Origin: Pseudomonadota bacterium | Lineage (GTDB): Bacteria > Cyanobacteriota > Vampirovibrionia > Obscuribacterales > Obscuribacteraceae | Assembly (NCBI GenBank): GCA_021325555.1 | Contig: JAJPGY010000023.1 | Location: 124,001-188,000 of the forward strand | Reading direction: 5' to 3' | DNA: 64,000 bases | Shown: positions 55,246 through 64,000 of the stretch, piece after piece | How positions within the stretch are numbered: position 1 is the stretch's first letter | Layout of the letters: each line of letters starts with the position of its first letter | The notes under the pieces: generated by a model | Databases searched by the model: none | The model's input: the letters and a program-made list of their open reading frames with translations, nothing else | Told to the model about the DNA's origin: nothing | Translations under genes and position numbers: made by a program

Positions 55246-57813
55246 ATGGTTGATGGCCGCGCAACCGACAAGGTCAGCGTCAAGACAACTCCCACCCCGG
55301 AGCTGTCTGATGTCACCACGCGCTTTCACGATGATCTCGAGCTAACCAGGCGGATCGCCGCTGACCGGACGCTCGAGCAGGTGCCCACCTTCTCATCCGG
55401 GCAGCCCGACAATCCCTATCAACACATAATCAGCGCCGGCCAGGCGCTTCAGGAGCTGGAGGCGCTCAAAGGAAAGGACGCCAACCAGACGATCCAGGTT
55501 CAAGACACCAACGGACAGCAGCGGCAGGTAACCGTGGCCCAGCGGCAGCAGGAGCTGGTTCAGGCCGCCAACCAGCAGTTCCAGCTGGCGGTGCAAACGG
55601 CCGATGTGCTGACCGCGCAGGATCTGACAGCCTATCAAACCGGGCAGCCGAACGTTTACCAGGCGCTCCAGGACATACGGGTGGCGGAGGGCCGGGCTAC
55701 CAATTTCGCCGACCTGCTGGATCTGAAAAGGCAGGAGTCCATGCTGGACGCCAGAAAGCACGCCTCCAGCGTCACCCGGGCGGTCTACGCGGAGTTCCTG
55801 GCCGATGCCGGCGACCTTGTCGGCGCGCAAAACCTGTACAGCCAGGCGGCCTCGATCGACAAGGAAGCGCGCTACGACGACCAGTTCAAGGCGCTTTTCT
55901 CCCAGGTCGAGCAGCAGCTGCGGGCCAAGCAGGAGACGGTCGTCCCGGGAGCCAACCCGATGGCGGCGCTGGATGCGGCCCAGCAGGCGCTCAATGCCGG
56001 CAACGCCGCCGCGGCCGAGGCCAGCTTCAAGCAGGCGATCGCTCAGGCCGACCAGCTGGACCCCAGACAGATCTCCTCGACGCTTACGAAGGTGCAGCGG
56101 CTGGAGCAGCAGTACGCGAACAACCCGAGTACGCTCGGCGAGCTGAAAGACTACGAGCAGGGGCTGCAAAGCCTCCAGCACGCAGGCGCGGTCGCCCGGC
56201 TCAGTTACGCGGAGTTCTTGATCTCGCAGGGGCGCAGCAGCGAGGCGCAGCCGCTGCTGGCCCGGGTTGCCCAGCTCGATCCGCAGTTCGTCGCCGAGCA
56301 CAAGGCAGATGTCCAGAAACTGCAGGACGCGGCGTCCGGCCAGCAGCAGGCCGCCTCCTCGCAGACCTTCGACGATCCGTTCCAGCACCTGCAGAAGGCC
56401 GACGACGCCATGAAGCACGGCAAGATCAAGGACGCGCAGAAGGAGGCGGAGGCGGCGGTGGCGGCGGCGCAGAAGATCGACCGCCAGGGCTTGCAGAAGC
56501 AGATCAACGCTGTCAACCAGCAGATAAGCCAGGAGACGGATCCGCAGAAGAAGACCGCGCTCCAGCAGCAGGCCACCGCCCTGGATCAATACGAGCATTC
56601 ACTGAGTTACGCCAAGATGACGCTGGCGGCCGTGGAGATCTCCCAGCACAACTACAACAGCGCGCGCCAGGCCCTCGACGAGGTGAAACGGGACGATCCG
56701 GATCTGCTGAAGCGGAAAGCGATCGAGCCGATGTTCAGCAAGCTCTACAGCGACTCCCAGGCGCCGTCAACCTGGGACAAGATCTGGGGTTTTGCCAAGA
56801 ACGTTCTCAAGGAGGCTGCCTGCGACGCGGTGGCGATCGTGGCCGCGGCAGGCGTGGTGGCGGCGACCAGCCTCACCGGGCCGGGCGCGCTCATTGCCGG
56901 CGGCGCCACCGGCGCTGCCGTGTATACGGGCATGAAGACGCTTGTCTTTGGCGACAAGTTCCGCTGGGACATGCCGCTCTGGGGGGTGCTGGACGGGGTC
57001 ACCGGCGGCGGGGCGGCGCTTGCCCGCGGCGCCATTGTCGCCGGCGGCGAGCGGGTGGTGTCGACGGAGCTGTCGGCCAGGCTGCTGGCCAAGACCGGCG
57101 CCGAGACAGCCGGACTGGAAGGGATTGATGGCGGCCTGACCGCCGCCCGCACGGCGCAGGACCTCGCCAGGGTCAGGCTGGCGGAGGTCGGCAAGGACAC
57201 CGGTTTCTGGACCAGGCAGGTGAGCAAGATCCCGCTCATCAACGCCGGCAGCGACACCTACCGGTCGGCTTACTACGGGTACAAGGGCCTGCAGGCGCTC
57301 AACCTGGCAACCAGCTTCGGCGTCAATTCGCTGACCGCAGGCGCCGGCTCGCTTATCTACCGGGGCGGTCATGACGCGGTCAACTATTACCAGGGCAGAT
57401 ACAACGGTCTCGGCGACTTCGCCAGATCCTACGCCGGTGATGTCACCCGCGACACGCTCACGGGCGGCGTCCTGGGAACTGCCGGCGAGCACATGATTAG
57501 CGGGCTGGGCACGACGGCAGGCAGGATTCCCGGCGCCTCGTCGCTGGCCGGGCGTTTCCCCAACCTGGGCGACCAGCTGGGCACGACCTTCACGGTCGGC
57601 TCGCCGATGCTGTACCAGTGGCTGGCAGCCAACGAGCAGCTGAAGCAGCTGGGGGCGGAGCGGCAGGCGGTGCTCGGCCCTGCAACCGACGTCACCCAGG
57701 AGCAGTACGACTACATGCAGCTGCCGAAGGTTATCGATCCCTCGACGGATCTGCCGGGGCAGGATGTCGGACAGCCGACCGACCCCTCGCAGGATCCCAA
57801 TCAGGGCCAGTAA
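55246..57813 (+). CDS. Giant-family TPR-like protein 3 (unknown family)
   Basis: 855 aa. GAGGGG lies six bases before ATG 55246. Three repeat modules begin near residue 54 (DNPYQHIISAGQALQELEALKG), 237 (NPMAALDAAQQALNAGN) and 375 (FDDPFQHLQKADDAMKHG), each followed by a TPR-like YAEFL(A/I) helix pair. A hydrophobic segment at about 530-570 (AIVAAAGVVAATSLTGPGALIAGGATGAAVY) leads to VFGDKFRWDMPLWGVLDGVTGG, then SLIYRGGHDAVNYYQG (near 705) and DFARSYAGDVTRDTL. It is closest to protein 4, and shares the module and YRGGH motif with 1 and 2. No signal peptide. It lies 75 bases after gene 2 and is probably co-transcribed with it. Confidence 0.86.
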   Translation: MVDGRATDKVSVKTTPTPELSDVTTRFHDDLELTRRIAADRTLEQVPTFSSGQPDNPYQHIISAGQALQELEALKGKDANQTIQVQDTNGQQRQVTVAQRQQELVQAANQQFQLAVQTADVLTAQDLTAYQTGQPNVYQALQDIRVAEGRATNFADLLDLKRQESMLDARKHASSVTRAVYAEFLADAGDLVGAQNLYSQAASIDKEARYDDQFKALFSQVEQQLRAKQETVVPGANPMAALDAAQQALNAGNAAAAEASFKQAIAQADQLDPRQISSTLTKVQRLEQQYANNPSTLGELKDYEQGLQSLQHAGAVARLSYAEFLISQGRSSEAQPLLARVAQLDPQFVAEHKADVQKLQDAASGQQQAASSQTFDDPFQHLQKADDAMKHGKIKDAQKEAEAAVAAAQKIDRQGLQKQINAVNQQISQETDPQKKTALQQQATALDQYEHSLSYAKMTLAAVEISQHNYNSARQALDEVKRDDPDLLKRKAIEPMFSKLYSDSQAPSTWDKIWGFAKNVLKEAACDAVAIVAAAGVVAATSLTGPGALIAGGATGAAVYTGMKTLVFGDKFRWDMPLWGVLDGVTGGGAALARGAIVAGGERVVSTELSARLLAKTGAETAGLEGIDGGLTAARTAQDLARVRLAEVGKDTGFWTRQVSKIPLINAGSDTYRSAYYGYKGLQALNLATSFGVNSLTAGAGSLIYRGGHDAVNYYQGRYNGLGDFARSYAGDVTRDTLTGGVLGTAGEHMISGLGTTAGRIPGASSLAGRFPNLGDQLGTTFTVGSPMLYQWLAANEQLKQLGAERQAVLGPATDVTQEQYDYMQLPKVIDPSTDLPGQDVGQPTDPSQDPNQGQ

Positions 57814-57904
57814 CCCGCACGCCGTTGTGCCGGACTCTGCGCCTGGCGGTTGCGGGCGGGACGCCCGCGCCGGGGGTCCGCATGCGCGTGGCGGGTAACG
57901 ATTC

Positions 57905-57933
57905 TTGTCCAAAAAAGGGCGCCGGCGGATAGA
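57905..57933 (+). promoter_or_regulatory. Conserved upstream block, partial copy (giant gene 4)
   Basis: TTGTCC (57905-57910), A-rich stretch, GGGCGCCGGCG, and GATAGA (57928-57933), with 17 bases between the hexamers. It matches the first half of the blocks before giant genes 1 and 2, but the downstream half is not kept. Confidence 0.4.
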
Positions 57934-58019
57934 TTCCTGCAGCCGCCGGTGAGCTTACTAACGCGTTGGCTATCTCTGGTCCGGAAGGCGGTCTCAAGCA
58001 AAGCGAAGGGATTCAAGCC

Positions 58020-60686
58020 ATGGGTGATACGAGCACAGTTCGAGACCAGATACCGGCGCCGCTGTCGCCGGTTGCCGAGGATCCGGGCCAGCAGCTGCGC
58101 CTGACCGCCTACAGCGCCATGGGCGAGGGCGGCAGCGATCGCTTGAGGAATCAGCTCCCGGCCAGCTCGACCAGGCAGTTCGATAATCCCTACGACCACA
58201 TAACCGCAGCCGGCACGGCCATCCGCGAGCTGGAGGGCCTGAAGGGCCGGGGCGCCGACGAGACGATCCAGGTTACCGACGCCCAGGGCAACATTGGCCA
58301 GGAGACGGTGGGCGCCCTCGAGCAGCAGCTGCTCCAGGCGATCCAGGCGCAGTTCACCGCCGCCGTAAGCGCCGCCGACAGGATCAATCAGAACGGCTTG
58401 AACAGCAGGCTCATGCAGCTCTACGCGCAGGAGCAGCAGACGACCGACCCGGCGCAGCTCGCCAACCTCAAAGAGCAGCAGACGATCTTCGAGTCGATGA
58501 AGCACGCCCCTTCGGTGGCCCGCTTCGCCTACGCCACCTTCCTGGCCGATCACGGCAACTTCGCCGCCGCCAGGCCGTTGCTCGATGAGGCGGCACGGCT
58601 GGATCCGGAAGCGCGCAGCAATCAGACATTCCTGCGCGTGTACGACATGGTCAACCAGCAGGTGAGAAGCCAGCAGAGCACCATCACAAGCGAAAATAAC
58701 CCGTTCGCCGCCCTCCAGAGCGCCGATCAAAAGCGGCAGGCAGGCGACGCGGCCGGCGCCGAGGCCGAGTACAAGCGAGCGCTCCAGCTGGCTTCCCAGG
58801 TCGATCCGCAGGTGGTGCAGCAGAACCTGCAGCGGATCGATGAGGCCAAGCAGCAAAACGCCGGCAACCAGACCGTTCTCACAGAGCTCAACCAGCAGGA
58901 GCAAGCCTGGACGGCGATGGCTCACGCCACCACCCTGGTGCGCATGGACTACGCGGACTTCCTCATCTCCCAGAGACGGCAGCCGGAAGCGCAGCAGCTG
59001 CTGAGCCAGGTCACCGCCAGCGACGGCGCCTACGTGGCCGGCAGCCCGGAGTTCGCCCAGCTGCAGGGCAAGGCGGGCAACGCCAGCAACGCCGGCGAGC
59101 AGACATTCGACGATCCGTTCCAGCACCTGCAGAAGTTCCAGGAGCTCTACAACAAGAACGACCAGCAGGCTGCCCGCAAGGAGCTGGAGGCGGCAATGAC
59201 GGCTGCCGGGGCGATCAATCGCGATCAGATGAAGAGCAACATCGACGCCATAAACGAGCAGCTCAAGGTGGAAACCGATCCGCAGAAGAAGCAGAACCTC
59301 CAGCAGATGCTGCAGGTCTACGATTCGCTGTATCACGCCGATGCTTTTACCAAGATCTGCATGGCCAGATACGATCTGGCGCAGCACAACTACAATGCCG
59401 CCCACGCGCTCCTGGAGGCCGCCCAGAAGGAAGACCCCGACTTCACCAGGAAGCCGGAGCTGAAGTTCAACGACCTCCTCGACGCGGCGCACGAGCCGTC
59501 CACCTGGGATAAGGTGTGGGGTTTCGCCAGGGGGCTGCTCAAGGATCTGGTCTGTGACGGCGCGGCCATCGTTGCCGGTTTCGGCGCCGGACTGGGAGCC
59601 GGGGCCCTTCTGGTCGAGACCGGGCCGGGCGCGGTCGTCGGCGGAGTGGCTGCCGGAGCGGCTGCCGGCTCGGCGACCTATACATTTATGAGAACGGTGG
59701 TCTTCGGCGACAAGTTCTCCTGGAGCATGCCGCTCTGGGGCGCGCTCGATGGTGCCAGCGGCGGGGTGGCCGGACTGGCCCGCACGGCGCTTGTCCGCGT
59801 TGGCGGGCAGCTGATGACCAAGGAGATGGCAGCGGAGATGGCCGCCCGCACCGGCGCCGACCTGACCGGCATCACCGCCAGCGAAGGAACGATGGCTTAC
59901 GGCAGGGCCGTGCAGGAGGCCGGTGAGCAGGCGCTCAAGAACATGGGCAAGGACCTGCCGCTGTGGACCCGCCTTACCAGCCGCATTCCCTTCACATCGC
60001 TCGGTGATGCCTCCTATCGAGAAGCGCTGAGCGGGGTTCGCAGTGTGGCCATGAGAAACCTGGGGGCCAACGCCCTGGTCAACGCCGGCACGGTCGGCGC
60101 CGCCTCCCTGGTCTACCGCGGTGGTCACGACGGCTACCGCTACGCCACCGGCGGCTACCAGAACTTCGGCGACTTTGCCCGCTCATACGCCGGCGACGTG
60201 CTCGGCGACACGGTGCGCGGCACGACAATCGGCACCTTCTCCTCCGGGCTCGGCACCGGGCTCCTGGCCTCCTCGATCACCAACGGCGGGCGCGAGGCCC
60301 TGTTTGGCAACCACAACTCGGTGTGGGACTGGGCAGCGGCCACCGGCATGAACGTGGGCGTCGACGCCATGTTCGGAACGGTGCCCGGCATGCTCACGCA
60401 CGGGCCGCTGGGCGGGGCCTCGAGCTGGCTGTCCAGCCGCTTGCCGATACCGAACCTGTCGGCCGCCCTGGCCGGCGGGTATGAAACCGCGCTGCCGGTC
60501 GGCTACCCGACAGCTTATCGTGCCTTCACGCAGTGGGGCCGGGCCAATGCCATCGAGCAACAGCTGAGGGCCATGCAAGCCCCTGTCACCAGCAACGATC
60601 AGATCCAGATGAATTACTTCCAGCTGCCTGGACCGGGCGGCGCCAGCGATTTTCCTTACGGCGAGACATCACAGAACAATCAGTAG
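58020..60686 (+). CDS. Giant-family TPR-like protein 4 (paralogue of 3)
   Basis: 888 aa from ATG 58020 (GAAGGG nine bases upstream); an in-frame TTG at 57966 is less likely. Modules begin near residues 54 (FDNPYDHITAAGTAIRELEGLKG), 227 (NPFAALQSADQKRQAGD) and 363 (FDDPFQHLQKFQELYNKN), almost the same positions as in protein 3. The hydrophobic Gly/Ala domain lies at about 515-560, followed by VFGDKFSWSMPLWGALDGASGG, SLVYRGGHDGYRYATGG (near 699) and DFARSYAGDVLGDTV. The C-terminus has a Tyr-rich GYPTAYRAFTQW segment. No signal peptide or catalytic motif is seen. The strict co-linearity with protein 3 shows tandem duplication. Confidence 0.86.
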   Translation: MGDTSTVRDQIPAPLSPVAEDPGQQLRLTAYSAMGEGGSDRLRNQLPASSTRQFDNPYDHITAAGTAIRELEGLKGRGADETIQVTDAQGNIGQETVGALEQQLLQAIQAQFTAAVSAADRINQNGLNSRLMQLYAQEQQTTDPAQLANLKEQQTIFESMKHAPSVARFAYATFLADHGNFAAARPLLDEAARLDPEARSNQTFLRVYDMVNQQVRSQQSTITSENNPFAALQSADQKRQAGDAAGAEAEYKRALQLASQVDPQVVQQNLQRIDEAKQQNAGNQTVLTELNQQEQAWTAMAHATTLVRMDYADFLISQRRQPEAQQLLSQVTASDGAYVAGSPEFAQLQGKAGNASNAGEQTFDDPFQHLQKFQELYNKNDQQAARKELEAAMTAAGAINRDQMKSNIDAINEQLKVETDPQKKQNLQQMLQVYDSLYHADAFTKICMARYDLAQHNYNAAHALLEAAQKEDPDFTRKPELKFNDLLDAAHEPSTWDKVWGFARGLLKDLVCDGAAIVAGFGAGLGAGALLVETGPGAVVGGVAAGAAAGSATYTFMRTVVFGDKFSWSMPLWGALDGASGGVAGLARTALVRVGGQLMTKEMAAEMAARTGADLTGITASEGTMAYGRAVQEAGEQALKNMGKDLPLWTRLTSRIPFTSLGDASYREALSGVRSVAMRNLGANALVNAGTVGAASLVYRGGHDGYRYATGGYQNFGDFARSYAGDVLGDTVRGTTIGTFSSGLGTGLLASSITNGGREALFGNHNSVWDWAAATGMNVGVDAMFGTVPGMLTHGPLGGASSWLSSRLPIPNLSAALAGGYETALPVGYPTAYRAFTQWGRANAIEQQLRAMQAPVTSNDQIQMNYFQLPGPGGASDFPYGETSQNNQ

Positions 60687-60815
60687 TTAATCGCGGAAGT
60701 ATGCTGGCGGCGGCCCCGGGTTCCGGGTCCGCGCAATCGGGCGCGGGCGGGGCGGCCCGGGCCGGCTGAGCGCGGTGTCAGAACCGGCGGCCGTGGATGG
60801 CCTATACTTGAAACG

Positions 60816-61592
60816 ATGCCGAAGCTGTCCGTGATCATCCCGGCCTACAACGAGGAGCGTCGCCTGCCGGCGACGGTGGACTCCGTGTCCGCTTATCTGA
60901 GAGGTCAGGGTACGAGCTTCGAGATAATCGTGGTTGATGACGGCAGCCTGGATGCCACGGCAGCGGTTGTCGAGTCGATGGCGGCCGGGCAGCCGGAGAT
61001 CCGGCTTATCTCCTACAGACCCAACCGGGGAAAGGGCCATGCCGTGCGGGTGGGGATGCTGGCCGCGGTGGGCGATCTTCTCTTGTTCGATGACGCTGAC
61101 GGCAGCTCGCCGATCGCCGAGCTGAGCAGGTTGATGGATGCCATCGCCGGCGGTGCGGACATCGCCATCGGCTCGAGAGCGAAACCGGATCCTTCCAGGA
61201 CCGTCAAGGCCCTGTCCCATCGCAAGTTCATCGGCAACACCTTCAATCTGATCGTGCAGTCCCTGCTTCTGCCGGGAATCTACGACACGCAGTGCGGCTT
61301 CAAGCTCTTCAAGCGCGCCGCCGCCCGCGACCTCTTCTCGGTGGCGCGCCTCAACGGCTTCGGCTTCGACGTCGAGCTAATCTTCATCGCCAGGCTGCGC
61401 GGCTATCGAGTCCGGGAGGTGGCGATCGACTGGCAGAACGTGGAAGGGTCGAAGGTGAACGTGCTCATCGATTCGCCGAAGATGCTTCTGGAGGTCTTGT
61501 GGATCGCCTGCGGCGCCTGGCTGGGCAGGTACAAGCAATTGAGCAGGGCTGCGGCTGCCGATCTGGGACTGGACGCGGTCAAACGAGATTGA
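60816..61592 (+). CDS. Family 2 glycosyltransferase (dolichyl/polyprenyl-phosphate glycosyltransferase-like)
   Basis: 258 aa, GT-A fold: VIIPAYNEERRLP (7-19), IVVDDGSLDAT, RNRGKGHAV-type (PNRGKGHAVRVGM), the DxD region LLFDDADGSSP, and QCGFKLFKR. FGFDVELIFIARLRGYRVREVAIDW is the ALG5/DPM1-type end. The predicted role is transfer of glucose or mannose from a nucleotide sugar to a polyprenyl phosphate at the inner membrane face. It has no C-terminal transmembrane helices. It is 13 bases upstream of the polytopic membrane gene, whose product may use the lipid-linked sugar. Confidence 0.9.
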   Translation: MPKLSVIIPAYNEERRLPATVDSVSAYLRGQGTSFEIIVVDDGSLDATAAVVESMAAGQPEIRLISYRPNRGKGHAVRVGMLAAVGDLLLFDDADGSSPIAELSRLMDAIAGGADIAIGSRAKPDPSRTVKALSHRKFIGNTFNLIVQSLLLPGIYDTQCGFKLFKRAAARDLFSVARLNGFGFDVELIFIARLRGYRVREVAIDWQNVEGSKVNVLIDSPKMLLEVLWIACGAWLGRYKQLSRAAAADLGLDAVKRD

Positions 61593-61605
61593 GCGAGAGG
61601 GTTAG

Positions 61606-63129
61606 GTGAGAAAGCACGCGCTCAATCCTGCCCCGGATCTCGGTGACGTAATATTTATCCTTATCTTGCAGTTTCTCCTTTTTACGTCGCCCAACTATCT
61701 GTTCGGCGACGGCTCCACCGGCTGGCACCTGCTTGCCGGGCGCTACATCCTCCACAACCACAGCATCCCGCGTCACGACCTGTTCTCCTACACGTTTTCC
61801 GGAGCTCCCTGGGTCGCCTACGAGTGGCTGTCGGACACGCTCATGGCCGCGGCCGAGGCGGCAGGCGGCTTGAACGGCGTGGCCGTGCTCTGCGCCTCGC
61901 TGATTGCCCTTGTCTTCCTGCTGGTTTACGACCAGTGCCGGCGGCGGGGCATGAACTCACTTCTTTCCCTGTGCCTGACGGTGGCCGGGGCGCTGGCCTC
62001 GTCGGTGCACTGGCTGGCGCGACCGCACCTCTGGAGCTTTCTGGGCGTCTACGTCTTCTCCACCAGCCTGGAGGCATTCCGGCGCGGCACCATGGGCGGT
62101 GCCCGGCTGGTTGTCACCCTGGGTCTGGCCATGGCATTTTGGGTCAATCTCCATCCGGCGTTCCTCATGGGGTTTGCCTTGATCGCCATCTACCTGGGCT
62201 GCGAGCTTGTCGGGCGCCGGGCTAAGCTGCGCGCGTACGCGGCCGCCCTGGCGGCGGCCCTGGCCGGCAGCCTGGCCAACCCTTACGGCTTCAATCTCTA
62301 CCGTTACATCCTCAACTACCTGCGCGGCGGGCAGGTGCTGGCCGCCACGGATGAGTACAGGTCGCCGGTCTTTCACGGCGCGCTGCAACCGACCTGCCTG
62401 GAGATCCTGTTTGCAGCGGTGATGATCGGTTTTCTTTTCTGCCGCAGCAAGCCCGCGCTGCCGGCGCTGGTCTCCTTTCTCGCCTTCGGGCACCTGGCGC
62501 TGTCGGCCGTTCGCAACGCGCCCGTATTTGCCGTGGTGGCCGTCCCGTTGGCAGCCGATCTCTTCGCCGGCAGCGGCGCGCCGGCGACGGGGGCCGGGAC
62601 GGAAACGCCGGCTGGCGGCTGGTTTTCCCGGGTGAGGAGCTGCCTGTCCGAGCGCGCCCGTTCGTTCGAGGCCACGGAAAGCCTCTGCAAGATGCACCTT
62701 TTGCCGGCCGCCTGCGTGGTCATCTTGTTCATCGTCTCGGCCAACCACGGCCGCTTTATGGGCCGGCAGCTCCTCGTCTCCGGCTTCCCGTCCCGATCGC
62801 TGCCCGGGCGCACCCTGGACTCAATAACCGAGCAGAAGCTGGTGCCCGAGCGGGGGTTCAACTACGACAACTGGGGCGGCTACATCGCTTACCGGCTGGG
62901 GATCCCGGTCTTCATCGACGACCGGGCGGACTTTTACGGGATAAAGTTCTACACCGACTACGCGACCGTCAACCTGGTCTGCCCCGGCTGGCAGCAGGTC
63001 CTGGACAGGTACAGGATCCAGTGGTTGCTTATCCCCCGGCAGAGCCTGCTGGCCGCGCGCCTTGAAGGAGAGCCCGGCTGGCGGCTGGCCGCCCAGGATG
63101 AGGCGGCCGATCTCTTCACTCGCCGCTAG
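61606..63129 (+). CDS. Polytopic membrane protein, GT-C-like
   Basis: 507 aa. Start GTG 61606 with GAGAGG upstream. About ten transmembrane helices, with the loop GDGSTGWHLLAGRYILHNHSIPRHDLFSYTFSGAPWVAYEWLSD before helix 2 and WVNLHPAFLMG, both typical of a widespread GT-C-related membrane family. The C-terminal soluble end has NYDNWGGYIAYRLGIPVFIDDRADFYG. The biochemical role is unproven; coupling to the polyprenyl glycosyltransferase suggests envelope glycan transfer. Its 3' end overlaps the convergent GH57 gene by 14 bases. Confidence 0.8.
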   Translation: MRKHALNPAPDLGDVIFILILQFLLFTSPNYLFGDGSTGWHLLAGRYILHNHSIPRHDLFSYTFSGAPWVAYEWLSDTLMAAAEAAGGLNGVAVLCASLIALVFLLVYDQCRRRGMNSLLSLCLTVAGALASSVHWLARPHLWSFLGVYVFSTSLEAFRRGTMGGARLVVTLGLAMAFWVNLHPAFLMGFALIAIYLGCELVGRRAKLRAYAAALAAALAGSLANPYGFNLYRYILNYLRGGQVLAATDEYRSPVFHGALQPTCLEILFAAVMIGFLFCRSKPALPALVSFLAFGHLALSAVRNAPVFAVVAVPLAADLFAGSGAPATGAGTETPAGGWFSRVRSCLSERARSFEATESLCKMHLLPAACVVILFIVSANHGRFMGRQLLVSGFPSRSLPGRTLDSITEQKLVPERGFNYDNWGGYIAYRLGIPVFIDDRADFYGIKFYTDYATVNLVCPGWQQVLDRYRIQWLLIPRQSLLAARLEGEPGWRLAAQDEAADLFTRR

Positions 63130-64000
63130 GCACGGGCGACCTGCCCTGGCTGGCGCTGCCCTTGCCGTAGACCTGCTCGGGCACCGGAACGTCGAGCTCG
63201 GGCGGGTAGCTGTGGCCGAGGAGCTTGTAGACGTTCTGCAGGCGCAGGCGGAACTGCCGATCGAAGATCGGGTCGTCGGCCGAGTTGTTGGGCTCGCCGA
63301 ACCACCAGAACCAGTCGCTGCCCTCGGCCGTGTAGATCTCCTCCCAGGCCCTGGCCTGCACCTCGATCGAGTGCACCTCCCTGTGCAGCTCGGCGACCAG
63401 GAAGTTCCTGGTCGCCCCGAGCAGATCCCAGGCGCGATTTTTGATCGGGTCGCCGATCCAGATGTGATAATCGGAGCCGATCCACGACCCGCAGTGAATG
63501 TTGGTCAGCTCGGCCGACGGCGGGTTGCGCTCGAGGTAGTCGCTGACCGTGCAGACCCTGAGCGTGCTGTCCTCGGACAGGCGCGTGTAGAGCTCCCTGA
63601 GAAACGGGTTGCCGTCCTGCTCGTAGGTCTCCCAGCAGTTCTCGCCGTCCAGGGCGACGACGACCACCCCCTCGCGCTCCCAGTTGTGCAGGCGTTGCTG
63701 GATGTGCTTGATCCTCATGTAAAAGCTGCTGGCCGCCTCCTCCGCGGGGCGGTGGCAGTAGGAGAAGCTGACCTCGTTGGAAAGGACGATCTCCCGGAAA
63801 AGGAGGTTTATCTGCTGGTCGCCCACCTGCAGGCGGTAGGGCTGGCAGAGCAGCTCGCCGGAATTGAGGTTGCCGTGGCTGTCCCGGTAGAGCGTTATGT
63901 CCAGCGTCTTGCACAGGAGCGCCTCATCGAGGACCACCCAGTTGATGCCGCAGCCGGAGATGAGCTCGAGGGCCGCCGGGCTGACGGCCAGCTCCGAGGG
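63116..64000 (-). CDS. GH57-family glycoside hydrolase, 5' part outside the window
   Basis: At least 294 residues of the C-terminal part; the frame stays open to the right edge, reading PSELAVSPAALELISGCGINWVVLDE at the boundary. That phrase and VVVALDGENCWETYEQDGNPFLRELYTRL match conserved regions of GH57, with DGENCWE carrying the expected catalytic-region acid. GH57 enzymes are alpha-amylases, 4-alpha-glucanotransferases or branching enzymes. DYHIWIGDPIKNRAWDLL and DWFWWFGEPNNSADDPIFD are further family markers. The specificity cannot be told from this part. Confidence 0.85.
   Translation of the reverse strand, partial: PSELAVSPAALELISGCGINWVVLDEALLCKTLDITLYRDSHGNLNSGELLCQPYRLQVGDQQINLLFREIVLSNEVSFSYCHRPAEEAASSFYMRIKHIQQRLHNWEREGVVVVALDGENCWETYEQDGNPFLRELYTRLSEDSTLRVCTVSDYLERNPPSAELTNIHCGSWIGSDYHIWIGDPIKNRAWDLLGATRNFLVAELHREVHSIEVQARAWEEIYTAEGSDWFWWFGEPNNSADDPIFDRQFRLRLQNVYKLLGHSYPPELDVPVPEQVYGKGSASQGRSPVPSGE

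Noticed and set aside
57801..60128. 775-residue minus-strand frame over giant gene 4
   Set aside because: Antisense to a frame supported by its paralogue at 55246-57813.

Overview
The window is a high-G+C bacterial chromosome segment that is almost fully coding. No tRNA, rRNA, CRISPR array, transposase or phage gene was found. The organism looks diderm: there is a CsgG-type secretion protein, an RlpA-like protein and a probable lipoprotein. It is very rich in TPR proteins and in glycine/alanine-rich proteins of no known family. A free-living lineage on the edge of the Cyanobacteriota (Melainabacteria/Vampirovibrionia, Obscuribacterales-like) would fit, but this is an inference from gene content and style, held at low to moderate confidence.

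Layout. 1-4.4 kb: a Fur/PerR-type repressor with two matching 7-1-7 operators, an MnmC-domain methyltransferase, a secreted fasciclin protein, an alpha/beta hydrolase and a HI0933-type flavoprotein. 4.9-9.7 kb (minus strand): a Gly/Tyr-rich exported protein, IlvE, and a TPR/CsgG-like/coiled-coil set of three exported proteins. 9.7-16.1 kb: rnhA overlapping alaS, then on the plus strand a zinc-ribbon FHA protein and an overlapping NAD-kinase-like/MurT pair. 16-21.6 kb: two TPR genes transcribed divergently, an RlpA-like protein and an OmpR-type two-component pair. 21.7-30.8 kb: an otsA-like gene, a PHP phosphoesterase, a TPR lipoprotein coupled to a DprE1-like oxidase, and a TMTC/GT-C membrane protein. 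30.9-37.2 kb (minus strand): a membrane-embedded spermidine-synthase-like protein, deoC and carB. 37.4-43.6 kb: a lysophospholipase-like hydrolase, a trypsin-like protease, a gamma-carbonic anhydrase, a small protein and mutS2.

44-60.7 kb is the most unusual part. Four consecutive plus-strand genes encode giant paralogues (1562, 1512, 855 and about 888 aa). Each has an N-terminal half of repeated TPR-like modules that begin around an [FP]D[ND]P motif, then a hydrophobic Gly/Ala-rich domain, a shared YRG[GA]H[DN] motif and a conserved C-terminus. None has a signal peptide. They form two pairs (1+2 and 3+4). Genes 1 and 2, and more weakly 4, share a promoter-like upstream block. An exported coiled-coil protein of unknown function lies upstream in the opposite orientation. 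I know no described system of this form, and it is the best candidate here for an undescribed one.

60.8-64 kb: an ALG5/DPM-type glycosyltransferase coupled to a polytopic membrane protein, converging with a GH57-type glycosidase that runs off the right edge.

Several genes lack usual partners in the window: MurT without GatD, OtsA without OtsB, CarB without CarA, and a DprE1-like oxidase without DprE2.
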